A stretch of DNA of 64,000 nucleotides from Lactuca virosa (GCA_928212115.1 CAKMRJ010005634.1:250488656-250552655); one strand, 5' to 3'; counted from the first letter of the stretch, positions 23,508-36,100 are shown. Made by a program: numbers and translations. Notes: generated by a model from the letters alone, not told the origin.

Positions 23508-24164
23508 CTTGAAAAAAAGGGAGGAGGGAGATATGGTCTCCTGTCAAGATAGTTCGGGTTCTTGGCATATCCAAAGATGTTCTATTCGAGGTTATGTTGC
23601 AAAATTATTGAATATCATGCAGTGCTAGCTAAAAACGTTGCATTCGACTTCTCGGTTGCAGACTTCCCTTTAATGAATCTTCATGATTTGTTAGTTGTTG
23701 AGAAGATTATGATGGGTGCTGATATCTCAAAGATACAAGTGACGAACAAAGAAGACTTTTTGAATGGTTTTGCTCATTTAAAGGTGTTTATAGATGGATA
23801 CTATGGTACCTTGGCGTTAACTGATGTCAAATTGGCAAAAGCATTGGATAAAGAGATCACAATTCCTCAAACCATACTGATGAGTAAGGCAAGTTTGAAA
23901 AACTTCGAAGATGGGGAGATATGCTGTAAACCGTTGGGAATTGTCTTTGTTGGCAAAAACAAGAAGGGGAACAACTCAAAATTTATTTTTCAAGTGTGTG
24001 ATGTTGAAAGGTATACAACGCCTCATTACAAAAATCTCATGGTTCGAATGAATAGTTGTGCCAAGAACAACGAGAAAGAAAAGGCTAAACTTCGGAAGGT
24101 GGTCAACTGGTATGCTGAGATTCGAAGGGTTATACACCAAGCTGCAAATATGTTGATGACCTGA
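23508..24164 (+). pseudogene. Sirevirus F envelope-like ORF, part 3 (C-terminus)
   Basis: Open from 23562 to the stop at 24162-24164 (200 codons), continuing the ORF broken at 16312. It is a mixed-charge segment without a clear transmembrane helix, ending shortly before the PPT. Position and the CTTGG/CTTGA duplication show it belongs to F. Confidence 0.7.
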
Positions 24165-24180
24165 TTCGTCACTGCTCACA

Positions 24181-24563
24181 AGGGGGGGGGGAGGAATGTA
24201 GATGTCGACTATTGTTGTGAGGTGTCGAAGGTCATGGATAGTTTCGTTAGTTTGTAATTTTATTATAAGGGCACTCTATGTATCGAAGCTTTTGTTGTTC
24301 AGTCGCTTATATTTTTTGTGTGCTTTCGTGTTCCTTATAAATAGGGATGTGTACTAGAGATAGATAAGAACTTTTGTCATTTTTGTCTAAACACTGTCTG
24401 TACTCTGAAAGCATAATTAAGCCAAACAGATATTATTTAGATCTCATGTTCATCATTCTTACTTTACTTTGATCTAGTAATTCATACTCGATTTCATTAC
24501 AACTACACATACAATACCTATGGAATCTCTCTAATAAAAGATAACCAAACTATTGGGCCAACA
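24181..24563 (+). mobile_element. Sirevirus F polypurine tract and 3' LTR
   Basis: A purine tract AGGGGGGGGGGAGGAA (24181-24196) precedes TGTAGATGTCGAC (LTR start 24197). The LTR contains TTATAAATAGGG near 24336 as core promoter. The right border is uncertain; CCAACA at 24558-24563 is a plausible end. The 5' LTR is absent from the window. Confidence 0.7.
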
Positions 24564-25204
24564 TTGGTGCCTTTCGACCTACGGTACAATGTGTCAAAAT
24601 TCACCTGAATAGAAGAACTATGAAACACTGCGACACGATCCCTTTTTTTACACTACTTGCACCCGCGAATCTACTAATACCAGAACCAAATAGAATCTTA
24701 ATCAAAAGCCTAAAATCCTCAAGTTTAACCCTGTGAGAACAAGGATCTGATTGCGCAGGGACAACGTTTGAAAACTCAAACCTTGAGTCAATGCTTAAGA
24801 TCAATGTATGCTTCTGATTAAGTGTTCCAGTCAAGTCTGGCAAGGCTAGTCGAGACTGAAGATGAAAATCAACAAAGTACTTCAAGTATTAAATATAGAA
24901 GTATAAGTATAATCAAGGTAAAGACAATAAAGTAACAAGTAGAATGTTTGAAAGAGTTTGATTTGAGAGAAAAGTTAAAGTGAGTTAAAGTGAAAATATG
25001 CTATCTTTGGAAGAACAATCTGTCTACTATTCTTGTCATTAATCACTCCTTATATAGGAAAAGGAGGTACAACTTACAGACCGAAATTGCATACAAAGGA
25101 CTGGATAAACAAGTTACATTTGACACTCTGATTATCCAAATTGACAAAAAGACTAAGTCCTATGTAAGGCTACATCAAACAAAAAAGACATGAATAATAA
25201 ATGC
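24564..25204. other. Unassigned sequence between elements F and D
   Basis: Moderately AT-rich, with one minus-strand open frame (24601-24885) of no recognised family. No terminal repeats were found. It may be a fragment of another retroelement. Confidence 0.35.
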
Positions 25205-25777
25205 TCCATATATTCTCGGACTAGTTCTTCATCTCGCACCAGCCTCAGTACGCGGGTGATGAGGAGATGAAGAAAACCCGGTACCATGATATGCTGAGAG
25301 CTAACATTCGGAAATATGTCATCTACTCGGCGTGCCCGACCTTGGACGACATGATAGCCAAGGCACGAGAGAGGGAGATCGACATAGAGAAAATCAGGAA
25401 GAGGAAGGCAGACGACTGGGCAGACGACTGGGGTTTCGGCGAAGAAACCCAAGGAATTCGACTCGAGGTCGAAGGGCCAGTAAGGTCGGGGCCGCTGTGG
25501 GAAATGCGGCAAGTCGCATGAGGGAGGTTGCAGGGCAGGGGGGTTGGGCTGCTATAGGTGTGGCAAGACTGGGCACTTCAGCAAGGATTGTACTGCCCCT
25601 ACCCCCACAATTCAGACATCAGATATGCTTTGTTTTCACTGCAACCAGCGATGCCATAAAGAGGACAACTTCCCGAGATTGGTATCAGGAGCGCCAGTGG
25701 CGGCGCCAGCTCCATCGACCCTGCGGATCACAGATGGCCGACAGGGAGATCCAGATGCTCCTGTGGTGAGGAGCTGA
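25205..25777 (+). pseudogene. Gypsy element D: C-terminal gag with zinc knuckles
   Basis: The gag C-terminal region (open 25267-25521) is followed, after a frameshift, by CYRCGKTGHFSKDC (a perfect CX2CX4HX4C knuckle, in 25544-25777) and a second knuckle, CFHCNQRCHKEDN, that has lost its last Cys. The element lacks its 5' LTR and the first part of gag. Confidence 0.75.
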
Positions 25778-25879
25778 GCCTTCCAGCTGACCGCCGAGGA
25801 GGCACGTGTCGCACCAGATGTGGTGACAGGTATGTTTCTTCTCCCTATCTTTTATTATGTTTCAGTTTTGATATTTATG

Positions 25880-26938
25880 TTTCATGTATTCTGTTTTAGG
25901 ATCATTCCATGTGAACGGTATCCTAGTGTTGGTGTTATTTGACTCTGGAGCTACCCGATCTTTCATTTCTCTTGCACTCAGCAAGAGGTTTGCTGAGTCT
26001 TCAGGCACATTATATTTTCCTTTAGAGGTCGAGATTGCGGACGAATGATCCGTCCGGGCATCATAGGTTTATAGAGATTGTGTCCTGAGGATGTATGACG
26101 AGCGTTACCTCGTGGATTTGGTTCTCATTCCTTTGCGCTGGAACAAGGTCATCATAGGCATGGATTGATTGAGCCCTAATGGGGGTGGTGATCGACTGTG
26201 AGCAGCAGTTGGTTCGGGTTAGGGCCCCATGTGGAGGAGAGTTGGTGATTCAGGGTGAGAGACCGCAGCATGGACTGGTCATCTGTTCAGCAGCGAGAGC
26301 CAGACGCTACCTTCATCAGGGATATACAGGTTTTGTCGTCTACGTTATAGATACTGAGGAGGAGGGTAAGGCGACCGTGGATGATGTGCCAGTTGTGCGG
26401 GAGTATCTGGACGTGTTCCCGGAGGAATTTCCTGGGGTACCTCCGGAGAGACAGGTGGAGTTCAGGATTGACCTAGATCCGGGTGCGGCACCGATAGCCA
26501 AGGCACCCTATCGGTTGGCTCCTCCCGAGACACAGAAGTTGTCTACACAGTTGTAGGAGCTGTTAGACAAGGGATTTATCAGGCCGATCAATTGACCTTG
26601 GGGAGCCCCGATTCTGTTTGTGAAGAAGAAGGATGGGTCTCACCGGATGTGTATAGACTATCGGGAGTTGAATAAGGTAACGGTGAAGAACCGTTACCCA
26701 CTCCCGAGGATTGACGATTTCTTCGACCAGCTTCAAGGGGCATGTTGGTTTTCCAAGATCGATGTGCCTTCAGGCTATCACCAGATGAGAGTCAGAGATG
26801 AGGATGTACATAATACTGCTTTCCGGATTCGCTATGGCCACTATGAGTTCGTGGTGATGCCATTTGGGCTCACCAATGCTCCTGTCGCGTTCATGGATCT
26901 CATTAACCGCGTATGCAGACCGATGTTGGATCGGTCTG
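25880..26938 (+). pseudogene. Gypsy element D: protease and N-terminal reverse transcriptase
   Basis: The protease active site DSGATRSF is encoded at about 25941. The reverse transcriptase follows, with VREYLDVFPEEFPGVPPERQ, KKKDGSHRMCIDYRELNKVT and MPFGLTNAP blocks. In-frame stops occur at 26046, 26166, 26554 and 26594. The frame is cut at 26938, before the catalytic YxDD-type box, by element J. When D resumes near 29761 it is already at the RNase H domain, so the second half of the reverse transcriptase has been lost. Confidence 0.85.
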
Positions 26939-28842
26939 TGTCTAACACCCATAAAAATCATGCCAAATTTGAACTTTTAAAAACATTTCAAAACCATTAA
27001 ATCATTACAACTTGTTTTCAAAATGTTTAATATCAGAGTTTTCCCAGAAACATAAACAAAACATGAGGAGCTGTACGATCACGCCTTCGCCTTGCCGCGA
27101 TTCCCTGATGTACCTGAAACAATAAACTAAAACTGTAAGCCCGAAAGCTTAGTGAGTTCCCTCAAAATACCCAAATCCACAAGAATACACATATAATCAT
27201 AAACAACATACTATGGGTCCATTCAACCATCGGGTTGGAATACCCCAGGCCCTCAACCATCTGGTTGGAATGCCAACATACTGTGGGTCCAATCATCCGC
27301 GGGATGGAATACCCCAGGCCCACAACCAACTGGTTGGAATGCCCACACACTATGAGTCCAATCATCCTCGGGATGGAATACTCACGACCCACAACCAACA
27401 GGTTGGAATGCCCAGGTCTATTGGATTCCGCACAAAGTAGGTAAGCCTCAACCGCCAAACAAACATGTGCACATATACCAGATAATCACATAACAGTCTA
27501 TAGACAAGAAAACTGATCTAACGGATCATATCACATAACACACAATACCATCCTATCTACCAGGATGCCGATCTAACAGATCATACTAGCATAAACATAT
27601 CCATATAACCATCCAAAGGGCCAGCCTTGGTGCCTTAGACCCTTGAGTATAGTGAGGATAACTCACCTCTCAACTGTCGTCTCGAAAGATAAGCTCAAAC
27701 TCTCGGATCACCGCTACAAACTCCACCACCTATATTTACCATGGAACCATATTCGTAAATTTCCCATTTCCCAAAATGCCCCAGAAGTCAATTAGTCAAC
27801 TCTTGGTCAAAGTCAAAGTCAACGGTCAAGGTCAACAGTCCATGTTGACCGGACTCGTCGAGTGCAGTCACTGACGCGTCGAGTCCTTCCAAAACTCGAG
27901 TAGTCGTGAAATCCTGCCACTAACTCATCGAGTTTCCTTGCAACTCGCCGAGTTCATGCGTGTCCAAATGTCGGGGAAAACCCTAGTTAACTCGCCGAGT
28001 CACCCCACTGACTCGTCGAGTCCATGCAGAAGTCCTTGCACGACAATCTTCATCGGACTCGCCGAGTTGACCAAGAAACTCGCCGAGTCCCTTCAGTCCT
28101 TTATCCATTTAGATTCTTTTTAAGCCATTTTAAGGTTCCATATTGCGGATCAAGCTTCCCAAGGCATGTTTATCACATAAAGTTGCAAACTTTACGTGCA
28201 CGCAAGGCTCTAAAGGCTTAGAATGTCAAATCCAAGCTTGAAATGAAGTTTTACACCTAAGGAGAGGTTTACACTTGCTAAAGCTGGAAATTTATGGACT
28301 TAGAGACCAAAAAAGAGTTCAGATCTGAAGTTGCAACTTCAGATCTTAGCTCATACCCAAGAATAGCTTCCTAACATGCTAGAAAAGCCCTAATCTTTAA
28401 CCAAATGAGATCTAGAAGGAAATGAGGTCAAGGTAACGACTTGATACCTTCAAATGACGCTAACTGAGGTAGATTTCAGATCCACACATGTTCCTTGCTG
28501 CTAGCTACTTGATCCTCAAACTCCTCTCACTAAGATCCTCCTTCTAAACCTTCAAACACACAAGAATGGAGCACACACATAGATTAGGGTTTGCTGGAAT
28601 CTTAAGAGGTTGCAACGGAGGCTAATGACCCTTTAAATAGGGTGCAAAACCCCAGAAATTAGGGTTTCATCCTCTAGCTCCTACTCGTCGAGTCCCATCC
28701 TGGACTCGGCGAGTAGGTCACTTAAACACGTGGCCAAACCCGCTCCTACTCGACGAGTCAGGGCATCCAACTCGTTGAGTAGGCCTTACAATTCATGAAA
28801 ATTAAACCGATAAAATTAATACCTAAGATTCGGGGCATTACA
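26939..28842 (-). mobile_element. Gypsy element J: 3' LTR, minus orientation
   Basis: Plus-strand ends are TGTCTAACACCC and GGGGCATTACA. It is related to solo LTR C throughout. It contains a threefold minisatellite of about 70 bp (27211, 27281, 27350) rich in GGTTGGAAT words. ACTCG[CT]CGAGT palindromes occur at 27850-28090 and 28680-28780, and a minus-strand core promoter GCACCCTATTTAAAGG near 28632. It is immediately followed by a reversed PPT (CTCCCCCACTT). Confidence 0.85.
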
Positions 28843-29275
28843 ATTCTCCCCCACTTGAACTAGACTTCGTCCTCGAAGTCCGCTGCGGTGAACAACTACG
28901 AATAGTGCTCCCGCATCTCAGCCTCCGGCTCCCACGTCCACTCGGAGCCTCTCCGGTGCTCCCACTGTACCTTCACCAAAGGTATCTCCTTGTTCCGCAG
29001 AACCTTCACCTTCCTCTCCAGAATGGCCACGGGCCTCTCCACACAATTCAGGCGCTCATGGACCTGAATTTCATCCAACGATACTACCGCCTCCTGATCC
29101 ATAATGCACTTTCGCAATTACGAAACGTGAAATGTGCTGTGGATCTGACTGAGCTCCTCCGGCATCTCTAGCCTGTAAGCTACCTTGCCATCCCTGGTCA
29201 TGATTCTGATGATCCAAAGTATCGAGGACCCATCCTTCCCCGTTTCTGAAGCGACTTCTCTCATGCTGACAGGAT
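28843..29275 (-). pseudogene. Gypsy element J: C-terminal pol (integrase tail/chromodomain)
   Basis: Read on the minus strand, the open frame 29117-28896 gives the end of a chromovirus-type pol: VKVLRNKEIPLVKVQWEHRR followed by WTWEPEAEMREHY. It closely resembles the same region of elements D and G. Upstream the frame is broken, and the element ends abruptly near 29275. Confidence 0.8.
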
Positions 29276-29760
29276 AATACATCCTTCAGCTCCCGAACAA
29301 CTCACATGAACAACCAGCTAACAAACACGAAGACTCATACCTGGCCTAATCAGCCTCGGGCTTGAATACCAGGCATGCCTATGACGGGTCCAGTCATCCC
29401 TAGGATGGTATACCCTCGTATCACACACATGTTTGGCCCAATCAATCCTCAGGTTGGAATACTAAACATGTCAGGTCCAATCAATCATAGGTTCCGATCA
29501 TCCTCAGGATGGAATACTCTAGATTGGAATACCTTTATGAACATAACTCAGGTGTACTCATAACTTGAGATCCAAGGATCTATCCTTGCATCTCATCCGC
29601 AATCCTCTGATTCATCACCACCGAGTACAACTCCCCCGAATCTCAACAATAGATCCATTCCGAACGCACTCCTATAAGAGACATAACCATCACAATCTCT
29701 ATGCCCATAGCCTATGACTGGAATACCCTTACATGGTCCTCAGCATAGGTCTGGATTGAT
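29276..29760 (-). mobile_element. Gypsy LTR remnant with GGTTGGAAT minisatellite
   Basis: Contains repeated CC[AG]ATCAT / GGATGGAATA / GGTTGGAATAC words like those in the LTR of J (27210-27420). It is therefore probably part of a related LTR, truncated on both sides, which separates the J internal fragment from element D. Confidence 0.5.
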
Positions 29761-29918
29761 TTTAACGCACTGGGTCCCTGAGCAACATGCGGCTTTCGAG
29801 AATTTGAGACAGAGGTTGTGCGAGGCGCCGATCTTAGCCCTGCCAGAGGTCGTGGAGGATTTTGTAGTATATTGTGATGCGTCTATATTGGGTTTGGGGA
29901 CAGTGTTGATGTAGAGAG
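29761..29918 (+). pseudogene. Gypsy element D: start of RNase H
   Basis: WVPEQHAAFENLRQRLCEAP and FVVYCDASILGLGTVLM are the first blocks of the gypsy RNase H-like domain. The frame is cut by copia element E. The flanks GAGAG (29914-29918) and GAGCG (37446-37450) are its target duplication, 4 of 5 identical. Confidence 0.85.
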
Positions 29919-30692
29919 TGTTGGATTAGTGTCTAAGTCCATAACTATAATTGGTAAGACTTGACCCGACTCGGCATGGTACATTTAGGTTGCATGGCAT
30001 CGGGACATTTGGATAGACCTTTTGTGAGAAGAAGACATTTGTGACATATTAATATATTATAAGTTCTAATATATTAATATGAAATCATGTTATTTAATTA
30101 GTATTGATCAAGAATTATTTTGGACTTAATTTAGTGATCAAAAGAGACTAATTAAATATATGGGGATTGATTGTGTAAATCATTCATTCTTATATATATG
30201 GGCTTATGATCCAAGATTCCTTATGTTGGGTTTAACCCATGTGGTGACCCATAGATACTCCATGGAGGTTAAAACCCATGGAGCATAAGGAATGGGGTAA
30301 AGTCATGGGTTACATGGAGTAACCCTAATGTGCACACTATATAAGGACCCCTTTAGCTCAAGAATTTGACACAAGTGATACATATGTGAGGGCTAGTCAA
30401 TTTGAGCTTGGAGTGTCTTCTTCTCATGGTTATTCCAAGTGTTCATGATGTTGTGTGAACCATTTGAGGTGTCACACTTGGGGAACTAGGCTCTCAAGCT
30501 TCATGGAGTCAAGCAACAACAACAAGGTATGTATTCTATCTGTTTTATTACTCTAGTATCAAATGTTTTGGTATGCTAGTTAGGATAATACTTTGGATAT
30601 TCATATTTGTATGTATAATATAGAAAACATAGATCCAAGGTATTTCGGGTTGCATGTACACTTAGGAGTGTTAGAATGCTCAAAACCCAACA
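29919..30692 (+). mobile_element. Copia element E, 5' LTR (774 bp)
   Basis: Runs from TGTTGGATTAG to AACCCAACA, with a CACTATATAAGGACC core promoter near 30335. The 3' LTR at 36674-37445 is nearly identical, about ten substitutions by eye. This implies an insertion that is young compared with the surrounding gypsy element D. Confidence 0.95.
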
Positions 30693-30693
30693 G

Positions 30694-30706
30694 TGGTATC
30701 AGAGCC
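30694..30706 (+). other. Primer-binding site of copia element E
   Basis: TGGTATCAGAGCC, complementary to the 3' end of initiator-methionine tRNA, is the usual PBS of plant copia elements. It sits one base after the 5' LTR. Confidence 0.92.
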
Positions 30707-32500
30707 ATGGGTTGTTCTCTGTTATATTCATGCAAATGTTTGATTTTCAAAGTTGAAAAAAAAAAGAAAAAAAAAACATGAAGTTTGTCAAATTTTAAGA
30801 TAATTACTTGTTTTGTGAAAAACTAATTATTTGTAAAATTTGAATCATTTGCTATATGAGTTGAATTAGGTCAAATTTAGTAAAAGATAAAATGATATGA
30901 TTATTTTATTAGTTTTAAAAGTTTGATCTAAATGTTTTAAGGAGTTACAAATTTTGTCATAAAATTTTGGAGCTCAAAAGTTTTTTTAAAGTTGTGATCT
31001 TAAGTGTTTTGAAACCTCCATAAGTTATGGATATGAAAAGGTTTTAAAAAAAAATTTATTCAAAGTTTTTATGGAGTTACAAAATTTGGTGTTAATGTTT
31101 TAAAGAATTCCATAACTTATTCTTAAGTTATGGAACATGAAAAGTTTCATCATAAAACAAGCATTTAACTCCATAAGCTATGGATTACCAAAAGTTTTAT
31201 GTTTCCTTGATTTATGAGTTAGTTTAGATTAATTGAAAAAAAATTGTGTTTTAGTTGTTTTCAATCCTAATTAATCTAGAGGTAGTTCATAAAATGTGTT
31301 TTTGTAACTTGTCCTCAAGTTACATAAAAGGTCACATTTATGAATCTTAAAACTCATAAAAGTGCCATAGGTTACAAAAAAAAATGAAGAGTCTTTTTCA
31401 TTAAATAGTATTATGACTCCATAACTTGTCCTCAAGTTATGGATGTTTAAGAGTCACTTCTTTAAAAGTGTTATTAAAGAATAAGAGGTTACATAAAAAA
31501 ATGAAGAGTCTTCATTTTAATGAACCATTAAGCTCATAAGTTATGAAATGAAAAGTTTTGAATAGTTTCAAAAACTTGCCCTCAAGTTTTGGAATTTGTA
31601 AAGTTTTCACTTATGAATCCTTTAATTCCAAGTTAAGCCCTTAGAATTTTAAAAGTTAAAATTCAACCCTTATACTTTATAATATTATAAGTTAATAATA
31701 TTTATATATATGTATAAGAGTAAAGTCGTCTTACCATTAGTAGGCCTCATTCATGAAGCCGGTCTATAAGGGGGGTATAAGGTTACTGCCTATAAAATGG
31801 CAGTTTAATGGGTGTCCACTCTCACCCACCGCTTCCTTGACCGGTGGAGGGTCGTTAGCCGAACGGGTAGGACAAGGACTATAATTCTCCCTTCATTAAA
31901 AGTATTAATGATAAATACTAAGTAACTAAACTCTTATTAATACCCAATCTTAGTTACTTAGGAAAATGTGAATTTGGTGCTAACCCATGAAATTACACTT
32001 TGCACTTTGCATAAGTCAGTTAGTGGAGCGTGCGTGGTTAACCGGCACACTAGCTTGATTTAACAAGGTAGGCAAAGGGTAACTTAATGTTTATCATAGT
32101 ATCGTTGGAGCGTGTGTGGTTAACCGGCACATCGATTGAGAGGTAAATATTAAGGGTACCAAGTATATTTGCATGGTTATTCACACCTTGTTTTGTGATC
32201 CTCGGCATCCCAGTCACAAAACCTGAAGGGCACACTCGAGATTGAAACATGCCTTTGAAAAGTTCAATGAATCTCAAAAGAATCTAGGAGTTTCAAAACC
32301 AATTAAAACCTAATACATTTCGTTTATCTTGGTGGAAATTGGTGAATCGTCATTCACCTACCTTCAAATATTTTATAGCTTGGATTACGACATCCCTCTT
32401 CCAAGTTATAAAATAGTTTGCTGGGTCCTAGCCTTAATATTTCATATTGGGTGTTATATTAAGGACTTTAGATCAACTATCTTGAATATCTCCCAAAAAG
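30707..32500 (+). other. Copia element E leader, non-coding
   Basis: A long untranslated leader with an A8 run near 30757 and repeated 'AACTCCATAAGTTATGG'-like phrases (30990-31620) that form an irregular repeat array. At 32023-32050 and 32105-32131 are two copies of a motif containing GGAGCGTG and GGTTAACCGGCACA. Confidence 0.6.
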
Positions 32501-33130
32501 ATGTCTGGTTCAGACATCTATGATCCTCCCAAATCTCTTGGAACTTCACTTCCACCACCTCCTCAAATTATTCTCCCTAACCCACAAGTTCAAGGTCACT
32601 CAAGCCCTATTGGCAAGCAAGGTCTATGTATGATCGCATCTTGGAGATGAAGTCACATATTGACAAGCCGGGAGAGTTGGGTGTCAAACTCTTGAGAAAG
32701 TTGGTGGTTCAATCACTTTCTAAGTCACATAGTGAATTCCTTTGGGACTACTATGAAACAGACTATGACATGACCCTTAATGATCTTATCTATTTGCTTG
32801 GTGCTGCTGAATCAGCAATAATTTGGAGCACTGGGAGAGCAAATTTGATTAGTAGATCAACTTCCCAAACTACCATGGACATTGAAAATGGTAACATTGG
32901 ATATCTAGAAAAGCCTTCTCTTCCCAAGGAAAGGGATTGACCATAGTCAACTAGGTTGACCAAATGGTAAAGAGAAAGGATAAGTCTGCGATAGTCCCAT
33001 GTACCATTCCTAAAGACTCCCTATGTTTCTCTTGCCAAAGGAAGGGGCATTGATTGCGAAGCAGCCTATTTACCTGAAAGATCATAAGGTTGATCAAGTC
33101 AAGAAGATTGACTCTACTTCAGGTAAAGTC
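32501..33130 (+). pseudogene. Copia element E gag remnant
   Basis: Starts ATGTCTGG (32501). The clearest part is 32626-32940, with copia gag-like text such as MYDRILEMKSHIDK and NDLIYLLGAAESAIIW. A partial zinc knuckle CFSCQRKGH is encoded near 33027, broken by a stop where the rest should follow. A frameshift separates the N-terminal part, and the gag is shorter than usual. Confidence 0.7.
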
Positions 33131-36100
33131 CACTATCTAACTCTATTAAGTTTCTATTCTGAGATTCTTGTTACATAATGTGTCTGGGTCACGTGTTGAT
33201 GTTTTAAGAATCAAAGAAAAGTGAAGAAACTTAAAGGAAGTATATGCTGATTCTGATCGCGAAGATGGATCTCGATCGCATGGTTCTGTGATCAGAATTT
33301 TGAGCTGTTGCTTAGGAGTTATGATATATTGCTTAGGAATAGATAACAACAAAGTTTTTCATGTTCTTTTTCACTGTAAGGATAGTTTTTCCGCAAAGTT
33401 TTTAAAATAAAAGAAAAAAAATTTTGATTTTATTTATTTTAAAATATCCTTACAATGGCATTTGTGAAAAGGAAAAAAATTGTTGCTTATATGATTCCAT
33501 TAATAGCAAGAGTGGAAATATGAATTTGATTCTTTCATTTGTGGTAGTGTCTAAATTTTACAAATAAGGAAAGATTCTCATCACCCAAGTTTCAGTTGGA
33601 TAGAAACTTGGAATCATGTAAGTTGTATAGTATGATGAATGAGAACTTTCAAGCATTGGAAAATTAAGACTAATTACTTGTTCACATGGATATATGAGTC
33701 AAGTAAAGGACTAAGGGATCGAGTACACATTCTTGTGTACTGATCAAGCCACCACAAATGTAACTTGAGTGACACATCTTAAAGAAGGTTTATTAACACT
33801 AGTGAAATGTAAGAGTAAAAGGTTTTCTACTCTTGTACATTTGAATTTGGTAAGTTGTGATGTTTTGGATAAAACAGAGACCAACTTAGGCCAATTGTGT
33901 TAAGTGTTGTCTTGATTAGAATCCACACTATCTCTTGAATATTTGACAAGAAAGTCTTATAGGTCAAGGAGACAGTAGGAGTCTAAAAGATCCTGAAATA
34001 GTTTCAAGAACTAATCAAGAATAAAACCTGTATTTCATCACTAGCACACGACTAGACGTTTATAACCTATCGTGTTGACATTTCTGTGCCCATTCCAGTA
34101 AAGTTGGCTATACATTTGAGTTCTACATGTTCTCAATTGTTTGCATAACGACTTGGAAGCAATGGCAGGCCCTGTAGTTAAGATTGCACAAGTTCAATCC
34201 ATATGAGTTTGAATTTGTCACTAACCTTGTCTTTTGTCTATGGTTTTGACAAATTCACATGGATAAGAACACATATACCATAAAATCTAATTGTCACAAG
34301 GTTTCTCTCCGACTCATGAAAATGATGGTGAGGAAACACTTTCACTAAGTAGATTTTAAGAAGATAACAACTGTGATATTTGCAGTTCTCAAAGTCGTTA
34401 GTGGAGCGTGCATGGTTAACCGGCACACTAACATGGACTTATGAGAAATGGAAAAGGCTAAACAATTGAGACTATGATTACGACATCCCTTTTCATAGTT
34501 CTGAAATTGTTTAGACACACATGTGAGCTATCTAAGAAAAGGTGTATGATTTTGATAAAGTCTTATCAAAGCAATCTCGTATCAGAAATCTAAACTTTGG
34601 TAAGAAAGTCAATAAATTATTGACTTCTAGAAGTCCAGCTGATTTCTGAGTACATGTCAAAAGCTAGTGGGAGCATAAGTGTTATGCTAATAATCATCAT
34701 GTTAGTGGGAGCATGATAATTATTGTTAGTGTTGCAAGTTAGCAATGTTAATTATAGAAAACAAAAGTTTCAATTTGTGAGGCTGCAGGGATTGAAAAAG
34801 TTGTTTTGCTATAATTAAGGGAGAGGATATACTTCATTTCAGTTCTAAAGGCTTAGATTGAGACCTTAATCATCTTTAGTCAAGAATATATAAATATGAA
34901 TTTCATGTTGGATTGGTTCAACTTAAGGAAATTCTATATATTGCGTTCTCAAAATTCGATTATGATTACGGCATCCCTCTTCATAGTCAAATTTTGAAAA
35001 CATGGCAAATAAAAATATTGTAGCAAAAGACTGGCCTAGAATCATGTCTTTATGTGAGACATCATGAATCGTGTACCATTTGCTTTGGGTACAGGATCGA
35101 TTGCATGTGCTATAATATTTGTCATTTCTAAATTTTTCAAAATGCCCAGAGGCATTAAGAAGGGAAAAGGTCTAGAATTGGATATGACTAAAATGATTAA
35201 GCAATTGTCGAGGACAATCTGAGGTTTACCAAAGATTGGTTGCTCAGGGACAGTTGGAAGTATAGTGCTAATTTTGGAAGGACCATATTGACATATTCTG
35301 AAAAGAGGCATCTCTTATTCAGAAGTGATAGTCAAAATGAGAATATGGAGTTGTCTCCATAGGTGGAAGTTATCTGTGTAAGATTAGAAAACTTAATGCA
35401 AGAAGCATTTCCAAAGCAATGTACTTTTAATATGAGACTTAGTTTCCATGGAGTTGATCTCCATTGGAATACCTTATAATGACTGTTGACAAGTCTTTGT
35501 GACTTTGTACATATTCATTACAGGAGGGTCAGTGCATATAAGTTTAAAATCTAAACAGATTTCGATAAATGATAGGAATTTGAAATTCTCACATTTTTCG
35601 ATAAGGATTTGGGAGTGTGAAATTAGAATCATTGAAATTATGTTCAATTGGTTTATTTCACAAAGTAAGGATCATAGAAAAACATAGAGTGCATACTTGG
35701 TGTATGGCAAAGCTATTGTTTTGAAAAAGATAGTGTACTTGCTTGGAGCATGGGACAACTAGTGTTTTAATTCAAGTATAAAGTTGATAAAACCGAAACA
35801 ATGAATAATGAGTAATCAGTATGGTGATAAATAAAAAGTGTTTTATTTATATTCATAGGTTTTGATACCGTATTAGATTCATTTATTCTTGTGTTTCACT
35901 TTGCATGTTTTGACTTCCATAATAACTAGGTTATTCTTCCGGAATGACTAAGTTATTCAAACCATCCATAGTCGGTCATATGTTGGAAGTAGATATGAAT
36001 CAAGACTGTCATGGGTTGGCTTGTAGAGGTCCAAGTTGGTGGACAAAGTTGTGCTACAACACTCATGAGTGCTCATAAGTTTTGAGTATTGGATTCAACC

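Noticed and set aside
23562..24164. 200-codon frame as an independent host gene
   Set aside because: It continues the envelope-like ORF of Sirevirus F, as shown by the CTTGG/CTTGA duplication around element B and by the PPT that follows it.
25153..25512. 119-codon minus-strand frame near the start of element D
   Set aside because: It is antisense to the gag region and has no recognised family.
27213..27458. Overlapping open frames on both strands of the J LTR
   Set aside because: They come from the 70-bp minisatellite, which is open in several frames by repetition.
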